From assembly GCF_024172085.1 (NCBI RefSeq), contig NZ_JAMZDZ010000001.1, positions 1,984,001-2,048,000 on the forward strand: DNA of 64,000 nt, given 5' to 3'. Positions 52,501 through 59,395 of this stretch are shown here, one piece after another. Position 1 is the first letter of the stretch; each line of letters starts with the position of its first letter. This DNA is from Hamadaea flava (lineage in GTDB: Bacteria; Actinomycetota; Actinomycetes; Mycobacteriales; Micromonosporaceae). The translations under genes were made by a program, and so were the position numbers. The notes below the pieces were generated by a model. The model saw nothing but the letters and a program-made list of their open reading frames with translations, did no database searches and had not been told where the DNA came from.

Positions 52501-55142
52501 TCGGCGGTCGGGTCGTAGTCGCCACCAGGCGTGGTCCAGGCCGTGCCTGAGGCGGCGCTGTTCCAGGTGGCTGTAGTCTCGTCGAAGGCACGGGTGAGCC
52601 GGTGGACGTCGGCCTTGCCGTTGGTAACGTCCCCGGGATACAGATAGGTGTTCCACATCTCCAGTTCGGCGCCGACCACGTTCGCATTCGCCGGGACGCC
52701 CGTCAGATTGGTGAATTTCACCAGGCCCCGGGTGTCGCCGTACACGCTGGAGTTGTTGCCCGGGGACACGTATGGATCGCCGTCGTAGACGTTGACGTTG
52801 GTGGTCGGCTGCGCCGCCGACAGCGTCGTGTCAGGCACCTGGTTGGCCGACGCTTCCCGGAACACCTTGGTGATGCGACCAGCCTTGGGCAGCAGCACAC
52901 CCTGGGTCGGCCCGGCGATCACTTGACCGTCGGCGGTCTTCACCGCGATCATGTAGTAGTAGAAGTGCCGCTTGAGCGGATCTGTCTCGTCCGTCGGCGT
53001 CGGCGTCGCGGTCGTGTCCTGATAAGCCAGCGACGTCTTGCCCACCGGGGCGACCAAGGTCGCGGCTGACGGGACGAAAGTCTGGTTGACGCTGCGGTGC
53101 ACCTGGTACTCGACGATGTCGTCCCCGGTCGCCGTCGACGGGTCGGTGTAAGCCGGCCATGTCAAAGCTGCGCCTGTCGCAGTGATGGTGGTCGGTGGAT
53201 CCACTGCGACGGCCGGTCGGCCGAAGGTCACCACCAGCTTCGGCAGGTTGTAATCACGGCGGTTGTTGTCGTACGCGTACTCCGACGCCTCGTAGACCGG
53301 ACCACCCCGGCCCTTGTCGGCCTCGTCGACGGCCTTGACCATGAAGCCGTAGTTGGGCTGCGTGCCGTTGACCCAATCCTGCACGACGTTGCGCACGGGG
53401 AAGCTGCTCCAGACGCTGGAGACGCCACGCTTCTTGGTGGTGGTGCCCCACTTGGTGAACCGCACGGCGTCGGCGATGACGGACTTGTTCGCCACGTCGC
53501 CGAGCACGACCTTGCCGGTGGTGCCCGCCGCGAACGGATGCACCCCAAGAGTCTTCCACACGCCGTCGGCCGCACCGGTCTGGTCCACCGTGTACGCCTT
53601 CGACCCGCCGTTGTAGAACACCGTGTACGGGGTCGCGGTCGACCGGTCGGACTCCGACGTGAAGTGCACCTCGACCTGATAGTCCCCGGCCTCGGTGATC
53701 GTCGGCGTCCACGTGTGCGTGTTGCCGGCCGTCGCGTCGTTGTTGTACCGGTAGTCCGCGCCGATCGCCTTGGCCGTCAACGCGTTCGCCGAGTACGGCC
53801 AGGTGCCCGAGAACGAGGTCCCGGCGTCGCCGTCGTCGACCACGATCACGTTCCCCGCGGGCTGCGCCGCCATCGCCGTGTTGATACTCCCCCAGGTCGC
53901 CGTCGACTCGTCCCAGGAACTGGTCACCCGACGCGCTTCGAGAGCCACGTCGTACGACCAGTCCCAGTGCGTCTGCGAGTAGTACAGCTGCAACTGCGCG
54001 TCGTCGATCGGCGTACCAGCCGGAATGCCCGTCAGCGGGAACCGCAGCAGCGACCGCCACGTGTTGACCGACTCGGTGCCGACCCGCAACTGGTAGGTGC
54101 CGTTATAGTTCGCGTTCTGAGATCCCGAGTAGATCTCGACGTCCTGCCCGTCCGACGGCACCGGCTGGATCTTGACCGTGGGGTCGATCGTCACCGGATA
54201 CCGCCGCGCCGGGTCGGCCAACCAGGCCGCGTCCGGCACGATCGTGATCTCCGCCGTCGAACCGTGCTGCGTCAGCGTCTGCGCCACGCTGCGCGACATC
54301 GTCTTACCGACGTCGGACTTCGCGTCGTCCTTCGAGTCGAACATGTACGGCGCGGGCATCACGAACAGCACCCGGCCGCCGTCCGGCCCGGTGAACTCGA
54401 TCAACCCATCGGCCGCCTGGCGCGCAATCAAACCGCCGGTCTTGATCGACATCGTCACCGCGAACGGCTCCACCGGCGCCTTCGCCAGGACGAAGTCCTC
54501 CTGCAGCGTCGTCGGCGTTACTTCGTAGACCACGTCCGCGCCACTCGCCGCGCCCGGGTACGTGATCGTCGAGCCGGCGACCTTCGGCGTCAGGTCCGCG
54601 GGCACTCCCGCCAGACCCAGCTCGAGGTGCCGGCCACCGGACTCGAACCGCACCAGCTTGTCGCTGCGGTCACCGAAACGCGAGGTGAACGCGTTGGCGA
54701 CATTCTGGTACGCCCAACCGCCCGACCCGGTACGCACGGTGAGGTCGATCGGCTTCCAGGTACGACCGTCGCGGTAGTTCAGCGGAGTCTGCGACACCTC
54801 GGCCTGCATCCGGCCGTCCGACAGCTGATAGAACCGCGCGTTCTGCGTACGCCGAGCGGTCAGCTCCTTGACCCGCTTGGCCGGCGCCCACGCCTTGCCC
54901 TTCGTCGCCGGGTCGTCGTGCGGCACCCCGTCCAGCTTGAGGTCGACCGACTTCCGCGGCTCCTTCGGCCGAGGCGCGGTGCTCACCCCGAACAAGCGGC
55001 GAACCGGATCCCAGAACCCGCCCGGATCATCCGCGGGCTGCTGGGCACTCGACGGTGCGGCGAACGCCGGCACACCCGAACCCATGATCATGACGATGCT
55101 CAATGCGCCGGCCAACAGCCAGCGACAGCTCCCGTTTCGCAA
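46542..55142 (-). CDS. Secreted RHS/YD-repeat polymorphic toxin with C-terminal nuclease
   Basis: 2866 residues from TTG 55142 (GGGGAGG 8 bp upstream) with a signal peptide (LLAGALSIVMIMGSGVPAFAA). Domains in order: N-terminal region (about 40-330); DNRLRE-type beta domain (about 335-425); golvesin-like lectin domain (about 430-570); a second DNRLRE block (about 730-950); DUF6531-like start and many YD repeats (about 1150-2500) with a second golvesin-like insert; RHS core with YRFNSKRWDQQSGTYDMG and FLTRDAYN (about 2560-2600). The last ~170 residues contain THERGHLIARQFGG and SDLENIVPMYPHANGW, matching DNA/RNA non-specific endonucleases. The next gene is the probable SUKH immunity. Confidence 0.9.
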   Translation of the reverse strand: MRNGSCRWLLAGALSIVMIMGSGVPAFAAPSSAQQPADDPGGFWDPVRRLFGVSTAPRPKEPRKSVDLKLDGVPHDDPATKGKAWAPAKRVKELTARRTQNARFYQLSDGRMQAEVSQTPLNYRDGRTWKPIDLTVRTGSGGWAYQNVANAFTSRFGDRSDKLVRFESGGRHLELGLAGVPADLTPKVAGSTITYPGAASGADVVYEVTPTTLQEDFVLAKAPVEPFAVTMSIKTGGLIARQAADGLIEFTGPDGGRVLFVMPAPYMFDSKDDAKSDVGKTMSRSVAQTLTQHGSTAEITIVPDAAWLADPARRYPVTIDPTVKIQPVPSDGQDVEIYSGSQNANYNGTYQLRVGTESVNTWRSLLRFPLTGIPAGTPIDDAQLQLYYSQTHWDWSYDVALEARRVTSSWDESTATWGSINTAMAAQPAGNVIVVDDGDAGTSFSGTWPYSANALTAKAIGADYRYNNDATAGNTHTWTPTITEAGDYQVEVHFTSESDRSTATPYTVFYNGGSKAYTVDQTGAADGVWKTLGVHPFAAGTTGKVVLGDVANKSVIADAVRFTKWGTTTKKRGVSSVWSSFPVRNVVQDWVNGTQPNYGFMVKAVDEADKGRGGPVYEASEYAYDNNRRDYNLPKLVVTFGRPAVAVDPPTTITATGAALTWPAYTDPSTATGDDIVEYQVHRSVNQTFVPSAATLVAPVGKTSLAYQDTTATPTPTDETDPLKRHFYYYMIAVKTADGQVIAGPTQGVLLPKAGRITKVFREASANQVPDTTLSAAQPTTNVNVYDGDPYVSPGNNSSVYGDTRGLVKFTNLTGVPANANVVGAELEMWNTYLYPGDVTNGKADVHRLTRAFDETTATWNSAASGTAWTTPGGDYDPTAESYFDGFTNDPEWESWTVTNTVKSWLTTPTSNYGFLLKMRDESVSTQRNMLLSSEAAEPMLRPTLRVTYLEPTAESTYYAPATAGLMTPASTYPVTVSVSNPTGVAWSAANWELSYHWTLPDGTDVTTSGNQVATALPRDITAGSTADVAATVKTPASSDPANKRTDYVLRWELHNKTTGQWLSASNGIAPLDQKVAVEEPTSDQLGLEKFYAYTGTNTGAGSTLMNNLHAGNTVWSYNAFTNPSRGLSTFVRMAYNSQDTTDSVAGYGWSVQASSLMRLGTPLDFHPNPNPTTVKLTDGDGTTHTFTWNATAGEWISPKGVHLYLQQLVPCTPQTEQSRAWTITRPDRTVFYYDCDGYLSSIEDNNGNLMTFTYEVRRSQNKPTKFLRYITDAAGRQTLTIAYWAKGDTYDYVNDTTWTKVTGQNNLTNPKIIDHVRAITDISGRTLNLTYTDKGLLGEIVDGAGAAQPKVFGFQYDMTQGNKNVKLVKVTDPRGHGTGIAYYDLPDDDPKFHWATKSYSDRLGNPTSFAYTDPDGQAGDTISTAVVDPEHHSTTRLTDGFGRPFQTTNAKNETTKLGWDTDHNVIRLEEANGAVSTWAYDPKTGYPTAIKDAEQVKNGWPGTTFAYQTGLNGHWADLIAKQSSEGRRWTFGYDTEGNLTTVTDPIGTSTPADGDYTTVNTYDSWGQLQSAKDPNGNTTSYSGFDPNGYPTVITDALTKTTHFAYDVRGNVRTVTDPLGKETTQDYDAFGRPLVKTEPKDQAAGKLITTPAPAYDANDNVTVSVAANGATSTAVYDNADRVTSSTAPLDNAGDPERKTSYTYDRVGNLITTTEPMGNLTPTVGDYSTINAYDELYQLTEITNADGKKLTYTYDNVGNVATMIDARTNASADPNDFTRKYEYDTAHRGTKVTDAIGKFTTNTYDKDGLIIATTDQAGNTTIKILDARGKPIELKVPHVNAGSLQYRTTRTEYDQAGNIVKVTTPRGGATTDDPDDFAEVIVYDQLNRKKEVRSAYDKDDSRYASADSTFYSYDDAGRLVRVSAPPSNGQAVRNDTALTYYDNGWTRTSTDSWDIVTSYDYDNLGKQTLRQLTSAGGSSTRTMTWQYYPDGKQKTRADDGVPVGKQVVLVDNADAQNVTATGTWPTAATGGQYGYDHQTHAAGSGTNTFAWKLNIPQTGTYEVFVRYPQVSGAATDAKFAVENASGTTAKTVNQSTGGGAWTSLGSYPFNEGSDKKITLSDQAGGTVVADAVKLVRDNTGETDSEKHDYSYLYDPNGNLITIADASPSARVDAYTVDYTQLNQVKTVAERHGSTLLNTSSFTYNENGAPATQTHDTAYNSYEYDARDLLSKVTNGTSASDPAPKITTFTYTDKTERLSEAKGNGNTVAYTYFFDGLLRTQTEKRPDGTLVSDHAIDYDLNGNRTHEVTKKMNADNHGVYLTTTADYTYDPRDRIANSTTTGDGAGSETYVHDANNNVVSQTIKGITTTSTYNRNRLITTTSAGTTSAYNYDPFGRLDTVTANGTLIERNIYDGFDHIVENRKNLGTSTAVTRSTFDPLDRTAAKTTDVGTSKEKTTAFNYLGLTTDVLNEESAGKISKSYQYSPWGERLSQTTTSDSGGSEDGYYGYNPHTDVEQLTDNSGDTKATYGYTAYGANDDSQFTGIDKPNPTDPTKEPYNPYRFNSKRWDQQSGTYDMGFRDYDPGLNRFLTRDAYNGALSDLNLCQDPWTGNRYAFGAGNPITNVELDGHRFDDGGAGGSRPTLCTATNMMSASCEGQRPQLVAPPLAPPALPPLPFAPPPAAPVEPPPVPPLWLRMAPTLVLLMMLGGDSAPDPRYVTDTEIEDKERGCAGQTNSLSTIEYLPLDDHGRARGAFACLTPSATAIDSRAPRTPRGYLSGTHERGHLIARQFGGSSDLENIVPMYPHANGWTGMEGVEQQVRARLDRNERVFYAAIPRYSSNAVDYVPYKIDVYILSASGFAHIQVYNMP

Positions 55143-56028
55143 GGCCGAATCCTCCCCAGGACCAGGTGCTCAGCACCCGAATCGGCCCACCGCTCACAGA
55201 GCCAGACATCGTGCGAACGGCCCCCGTGCCGGTGGAGTCTTCAGTTGTCGCGCCGCCGATCCAGCGTCATCGCATCGACCGGCATGCAACTTGCATGTGT
55301 CCGGAGCCTTTCCCTTCCTGCCTGACGTGTCAACCCTGGGGAGGGAGACTCAAACAACGAAGCAGTCCGCCGATCGATTGCCGACCACCTGCAGAAACGT
55401 AGCGCGGACCATCGGCCTTCACATCGAGATCCGACGTTATCTGTTCGTTATGCTTGCCACTGCATTGATGTCATGTGGCCCGTGACGCGACAGTCACCTG
55501 GCGCGTCACATAAGAGTTGGCCTATGTCGCAGGTACGCCAGCGGGACGTAGTGGTGGCGGCGGGACACGCAGTCGCGCGTGGCACCCTCTGCGCGGACGT
55601 GGTCCATGTACACCTGGACTCGGCTCACTATGCGTCGCCCGCCACCGGTCATCGGCATCTGACCCCGAGTTGGGGGCGCCGCCTGTCGCCGGGGAGGGAA
55701 AGGGGCGCTTCACCTCAAAGGGCGGCGATAGCGAGAGTGCAGCGAAACCCGCCGAGCGCGGCGCGCTCCTCGGGGCACCGCAGGGGTGGGCGATGACCGT
55801 CGCGTTCTCAGTTTGCCGACACGCCCCCGGGTCTCGATCGCGATCTCGTACTACTCGTCGGCGCGGCCAAATGACCGGGCAGTCATGTTTCTCCGGCGAG
55901 CCTCACACGCTTTCTTCCCACGTGCTCTTGAGGAATTTGGCCCTGTCGGTGGGTGCGGCTCCGTTCGTCGTTGACAGCCGCGCTCGCCGGGCCATGGCGT
56001 GCGGCAGGCGCCGAGGCAGTGGTGCGGA
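55143..56028. other. Leader and gap upstream of toxin gene
   Basis: 886 bp with no gene I can support. Frames present are Arg/Gly/Ser-rich shadows without starts. Contains the promoter for the toxin gene, not identifiable by eye. Confidence 0.45.
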
Positions 56029-56232
56029 TCAGTCGTAGATGGACGCGGCGCAGGTGCCGCACATGTGTGCCGGGCGCTGTGGTGGTGCCGGTTCGCCGTA
56101 GGCTGCCACGGCCGTGCCGCAGAAGGCGGTGGCAGCCCCGAACCGGGTCGTGGCGTGTTTGGTGCCGCCAGCGTCGCGGGTGGGTCTGGGCTGGGCGTAC
56201 GCCAGGACCGCCATCGTGCGTGAATGAGCCAT
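56029..56232 (-). CDS. Small Cys-containing protein
   Basis: 67 residues from ATG 56232. The C-terminus HMCGTCAASIYD and the FGAATAFCGTAVAAYG segment give three cysteines and one histidine that could bind zinc (C, H, CxxC). Similar short proteins occur in actinobacteria but I do not recall a name. The gap 56233-56551 shows no other gene. Confidence 0.5.
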   Translation of the reverse strand: MAHSRTMAVLAYAQPRPTRDAGGTKHATTRFGAATAFCGTAVAAYGEPAPPQRPAHMCGTCAASIYD

Positions 56233-56551
56233 GCCGGTCACCGTACGCCGCGACCTGGGCATGCTCCCCCGCAGCATCATCGCTGGGGCGATGGCTGCGC
56301 GTCCTCCGCGTCACGGCGACCGATGCCAACCGTCTCCACAGGGTTCGGCAGGTCGGCCGTTCGTCCACACTACGGATGCTGATGCGTCACGCATGGAATA
56401 CGTCGCCTCGGCCCCTACCGCGCGAGGGGCATTGGCGGGTCGGCTCGGTCCGGCCAGGGGTTTCACTCAAGGTGCGCTGCGGGCGGCCGATATATCGACG
56501 TGTCTCGCTGTCTCGCCGCAAGCGGCCAAGACAGGCGGGTGGATGCGCTTG

Positions 56552-57163
56552 CTACAGCAGCTCTTGGTCATGAGCGATGTCGAGGGCATGCCGACGGCTA
56601 CCAGCGCCGAGCTTGGCGTAGAGCCGGGCGATGTATGTACGCACTGTGGATACGCTCAGGTGCAGGTCGGCAGCGATCCCGTCGGTTGGTGTGCCGGCCT
56701 GCAGGTGGCACAGGATTTGCGCCTCCCGGCTGGTCAGCGTGGTCAAGCGAACGTCCTCGCGAGCGATGGCCCCCGCTAGGCCGCTGGCGGTGAACCCAGC
56801 CGGTGACACAGCGGCATGCCGGACGGTTGCGATGATCTGAGCAGGCGACGCCGACCATGACAGCAGCGCCGACAAGCCAGTCTGCAACGCCCACAGCAGC
56901 AGCGCATCGTCGGTGTCACCGATCAGCACGATGCCCAGCTGCGGATGCGCTCGACGCAACCGGACCGCAAGGTCGGCGGCGTCTGGAACAGCGATGGTGC
57001 TCAACGCCACCACGTCGGTGGGCTTCTCCGCGATCACCTGCCAGGCCTCGGCCTCGCTAGCCGGCTGAGCGACCAGTTCGATATCCGGCTCGTGGGCGAT
57101 CATGCTGAGGTATCCCAGGCGTATGAGGGTGTTCGATTCCACTGTGACCAACCGCACGATCAT
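56552..57163 (-). CDS. LuxR-type regulator with degenerate receiver domain
   Basis: 203 residues from ATG 57163. The receiver-like N-terminus (VRLVTVESNTLIRLGYLSMI; PTDVVALSTIAV) lacks the acidic pair and has Ser at the phosphorylation-site position, so phosphorylation control is unlikely. The C-terminal LuxR HTH is normal (LTSREAQILCHLQAGTPTDGIAADLHLSVSTVRTYIARLYAKLG). No sensor kinase is adjacent. Probably an orphan regulator. Confidence 0.85.
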   Translation of the reverse strand: MIVRLVTVESNTLIRLGYLSMIAHEPDIELVAQPASEAEAWQVIAEKPTDVVALSTIAVPDAADLAVRLRRAHPQLGIVLIGDTDDALLLWALQTGLSALLSWSASPAQIIATVRHAAVSPAGFTASGLAGAIAREDVRLTTLTSREAQILCHLQAGTPTDGIAADLHLSVSTVRTYIARLYAKLGAGSRRHALDIAHDQELL

Positions 57164-57870
57164 CGCAGCTTTGCCCCTTCCCCCGGCGGTGTCGCACCGT
57201 TGTCCGACGACGTGGGCTTCGCGACGGCCGGGGACGCACCCGGGTCGGTGGCCCGGGCATCGGATCGCGCTCCGGGGGGCGGATACGCTCGCACTGATGC
57301 CCGGGCCCGGTGAGGGTTCCGATCCGTGGCCGAGCCGTTCGTCCATGGGGGCGCGGACGAACACTCTCGATCTTGGACCCTACGGGTTGTTCTGAAAGCT
57401 GCGGGTCGCCCGTTAGGCCGGATGACGCGCATCATCGTGTCGCGAGTTCGTTGCGTGTTGACAGCCGGTGCGTGGCCTCGGCTGCGCGTCGCGATACAGC
57501 TGGTGGTATCAGTTGCCGTGCTCGGCAAAGGGGACCTTGCAGTTTTCTTGGCGAGCAAGCGCATCGGCCTACCCGGCGGGCACACCAGCCGAACGGCGTG
57601 ATGTTCTGCTGCACCGATAGGTGACAGGTGTCGGCTCGCGTGTTCCCCGCTCGGAGACTCGTCCTTCGTATTCTTGCGCCTGTAGGACCGCCAAGGCCCT
57701 CACCGCCATTGGCCGGTGCGGCTGGGCCAACTGCTCAACCTGGTTGGCTAGCTCCCGGATCCTAACGGGAGCTCTCGCACGTCGTCGGCCGCCAACGCCG
57801 CCGTCGACAAGCCTCCGAATCCACGAATTGAGGTTGAGCCCACGGAACTCATGCACTGGCAGGGCTGCCG
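57164..57870. other. Gap with no convincing gene
   Basis: 706 bp upstream of the LuxR gene. A minus-strand frame 57569-57856 is open, but without family resemblance. Confidence 0.4.
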
Positions 57871-57953
57871 CCCTCAGTGAGTGTTTGAGAAGTCGTTCTT
57901 GATCGTCCGTATGCCGGTTGTTCGATGCCTGTCGACTCGTCCATAGTGGTCGG

Positions 57954-58810
57954 GTGCCGCGCTCCCGCCGCTACCCTTCGGACCTGACCGATGCCCAGTG
58001 GGCGGTGATCGAGCCGCTGCTGCCGCAGGTGAAGACCGGTGGACGGCCGGAGAAGCACTCACGCCGCGACATCGTGGACGCGATCTTGTACGTGGTCCGG
58101 GCAGGGTGCTCATGGCGGCAGTTGCCGTTCGACTTCCCACCCTGGCAAACCGTCTACTGGTACTTCGTGCGCTGGGAAGAAGCCAAGGTCACCGAGCAGA
58201 TCATGGTTGCGCTGCGCCGGCGGGTCCGCGTTGCACAGGGGCGCCGGGAGGAGCCCTCCGCCGGAGTCATCGACTCCCAGAGTGTCAAGGGCGCCGACAC
58301 CGTACCGCGTCGGACCAGGGGCTACGACGCGAACAAGAAGATCAACGGCCGCCCAAGCGGGCCCGTGGCTCAGGCGCGGGTAAGCGGTTCATCGTCACCG
58401 ACACCCTCGGCCTGCTCCTGGTCGTGTGCGTGATGGCCGCCTCGGTCCAGGACCGCGACGGCGCGAAGACCACCCTGCTCAGCGTGTACCTGTTCACCCC
58501 GGTTCGGTTCGTCTACGCCGACGCCGGATTCGCCGGGCTGCTGGTCGAGTGGTGCCAGCGCATCCTGCGCACCACCCTGCACATCGTGCGCAAGGCCCCT
58601 GGCCAGAAGGGGTTCGCGGTGATCGCCCGCCGCTGGGTTGTCGAGAGGTCTCTGGCGTGGCTGACCTCCCACCGCAGGCTTGCCCGCGACTACGAACGCG
58701 ACCCGCGTACCTCGGAAGCGATGATCCGCTGGGCCGCGATCAGCGGCATGGTCCGCCGGTTGACTCGGGGCGGTCCGGCCACTCGCCCGCAGGCATGGAA
58801 CTTCGATTGA
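57954..58810 (+). pseudogene. IS5-family transposase, frame broken by a small insertion
   Basis: Frame 1 from GTG 57954 covers DUF4096-like YPSDLTDAQWAVIEPLLP, GCSWRQLPFDFPPWQTVYW and VIDSQSVKGAD...YDANKKINGR. The second frame continues from KRFIVTDTLGLLLVVCV through YADAGFAGLLVEWCQ to ERSLAWLTSHRRLARDYER. Between them (58352-58381) there are about 29 extra bases containing a partial duplicate of CCAAGCGG/TAAGCGG. This may be decay; programmed frameshifting, known in some IS5 groups, cannot be excluded. Confidence 0.75.
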
Positions 58811-58892
58811 TCACTGCCTCGTGGCTCACGCGCTGACCGTCGAGGCCTGAATATCAGGTGGCGTGTGGGCGCTGACCTGCGATGCTGTCCCG

Positions 58893-59312
58893 GTGACCGG
58901 CATCCACTCCGTGATCCTCGTGGGCCTGTTCTCGGCGAAAGACCGCGACTACCAGGACCGTCTCGACGCGCTGCAAGCACAGGTCACGGCACTAGGAGGC
59001 CAGGTACTGGACCGGTTTGTCCAGCGCCGGGGCGTCTCCGATGGCGGCGTACGACTGATGTCCGCGCCGCTATCGCGCCGCTTCCTCATCGGCCCAGGAA
59101 AGCTCGACGAGATCGTCACGACCCGTACGAGTAGGAACGCCGACGCCGTCGTCTTCATCAACGACCTGACCAGCTATCAGCGCCGGTGGCTGTCAACCCG
59201 CCTCGGGTGCCCCGTGCTCACCCAGGCCGACCTCATACACGGCCTGACCAGCCCAACCCAGTCACAACATCGCGCCGGCCACGGCCACAAGCCCAACCGC
59301 CGCCACGCGTAA
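58893..59312 (+). CDS. HflX N-terminal-domain-like protein, IS passenger, copy 2
   Basis: 139 residues from GTG 58893 (GTG 58863 upstream is possible). Nearly the same protein as 23562-23981: SVILVGLFSAKDRDYQDRLD, FVQRRGVSDGGVRLMSAPL, ADAVVFINDLTSYQRRWLST. It lacks the GTPase domain of HflX and ends with GHKPNRRHA. Lies wholly inside the IS terminal repeats. Confidence 0.75.
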   Translation: MTGIHSVILVGLFSAKDRDYQDRLDALQAQVTALGGQVLDRFVQRRGVSDGGVRLMSAPLSRRFLIGPGKLDEIVTTRTSRNADAVVFINDLTSYQRRWLSTRLGCPVLTQADLIHGLTSPTQSQHRAGHGHKPNRRHA

Positions 59313-59395
59313 CCGCATCACCTGACGAGCCGCGGTACATCTCACGACTTCTCAAACACTCACTCAGGGCGTCAAGCACCCTGTAACTGGGCGGA

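Larger units (their letters stand above)
57871..59369 (+). mobile_element. IS5-like element with HflX-N-like passenger
   Basis: 26-bp terminal repeats with one mismatch: 57871-57896 (ending TGAGTGTTTGAGAAGTCGT) and 59344-59369 in reverse. About 1.5 kb. It carries a transposase (frame-broken) and, downstream, the passenger gene 58893-59312. A 5'-deleted relative is at 23496-24041. Confidence 0.85.

Noticed and set aside
46542-55142. Long arrays of similar short segments as a possible CRISPR or tandem DNA repeat
   Set aside because: The repetition is at protein level (YD repeats, YxYDxxG pattern) and DNA units are diverged with no spacers.
53097-55325. 742-residue plus-strand frame opposite the RHS gene
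   Set aside because: Arg-rich antisense shadow of the toxin gene.
55517-56038. 173-residue plus-strand frame in the gap upstream of the toxin gene
   Set aside because: No family, no ribosome-binding site, composition like non-coding high-GC DNA.
57569-57856. 95-residue minus-strand frame before the IS5-like element
   Set aside because: Plausible composition (helical NQVEQLAQPHRPMAV) but no start signal, no known family and no conserved context; could be a fragment.
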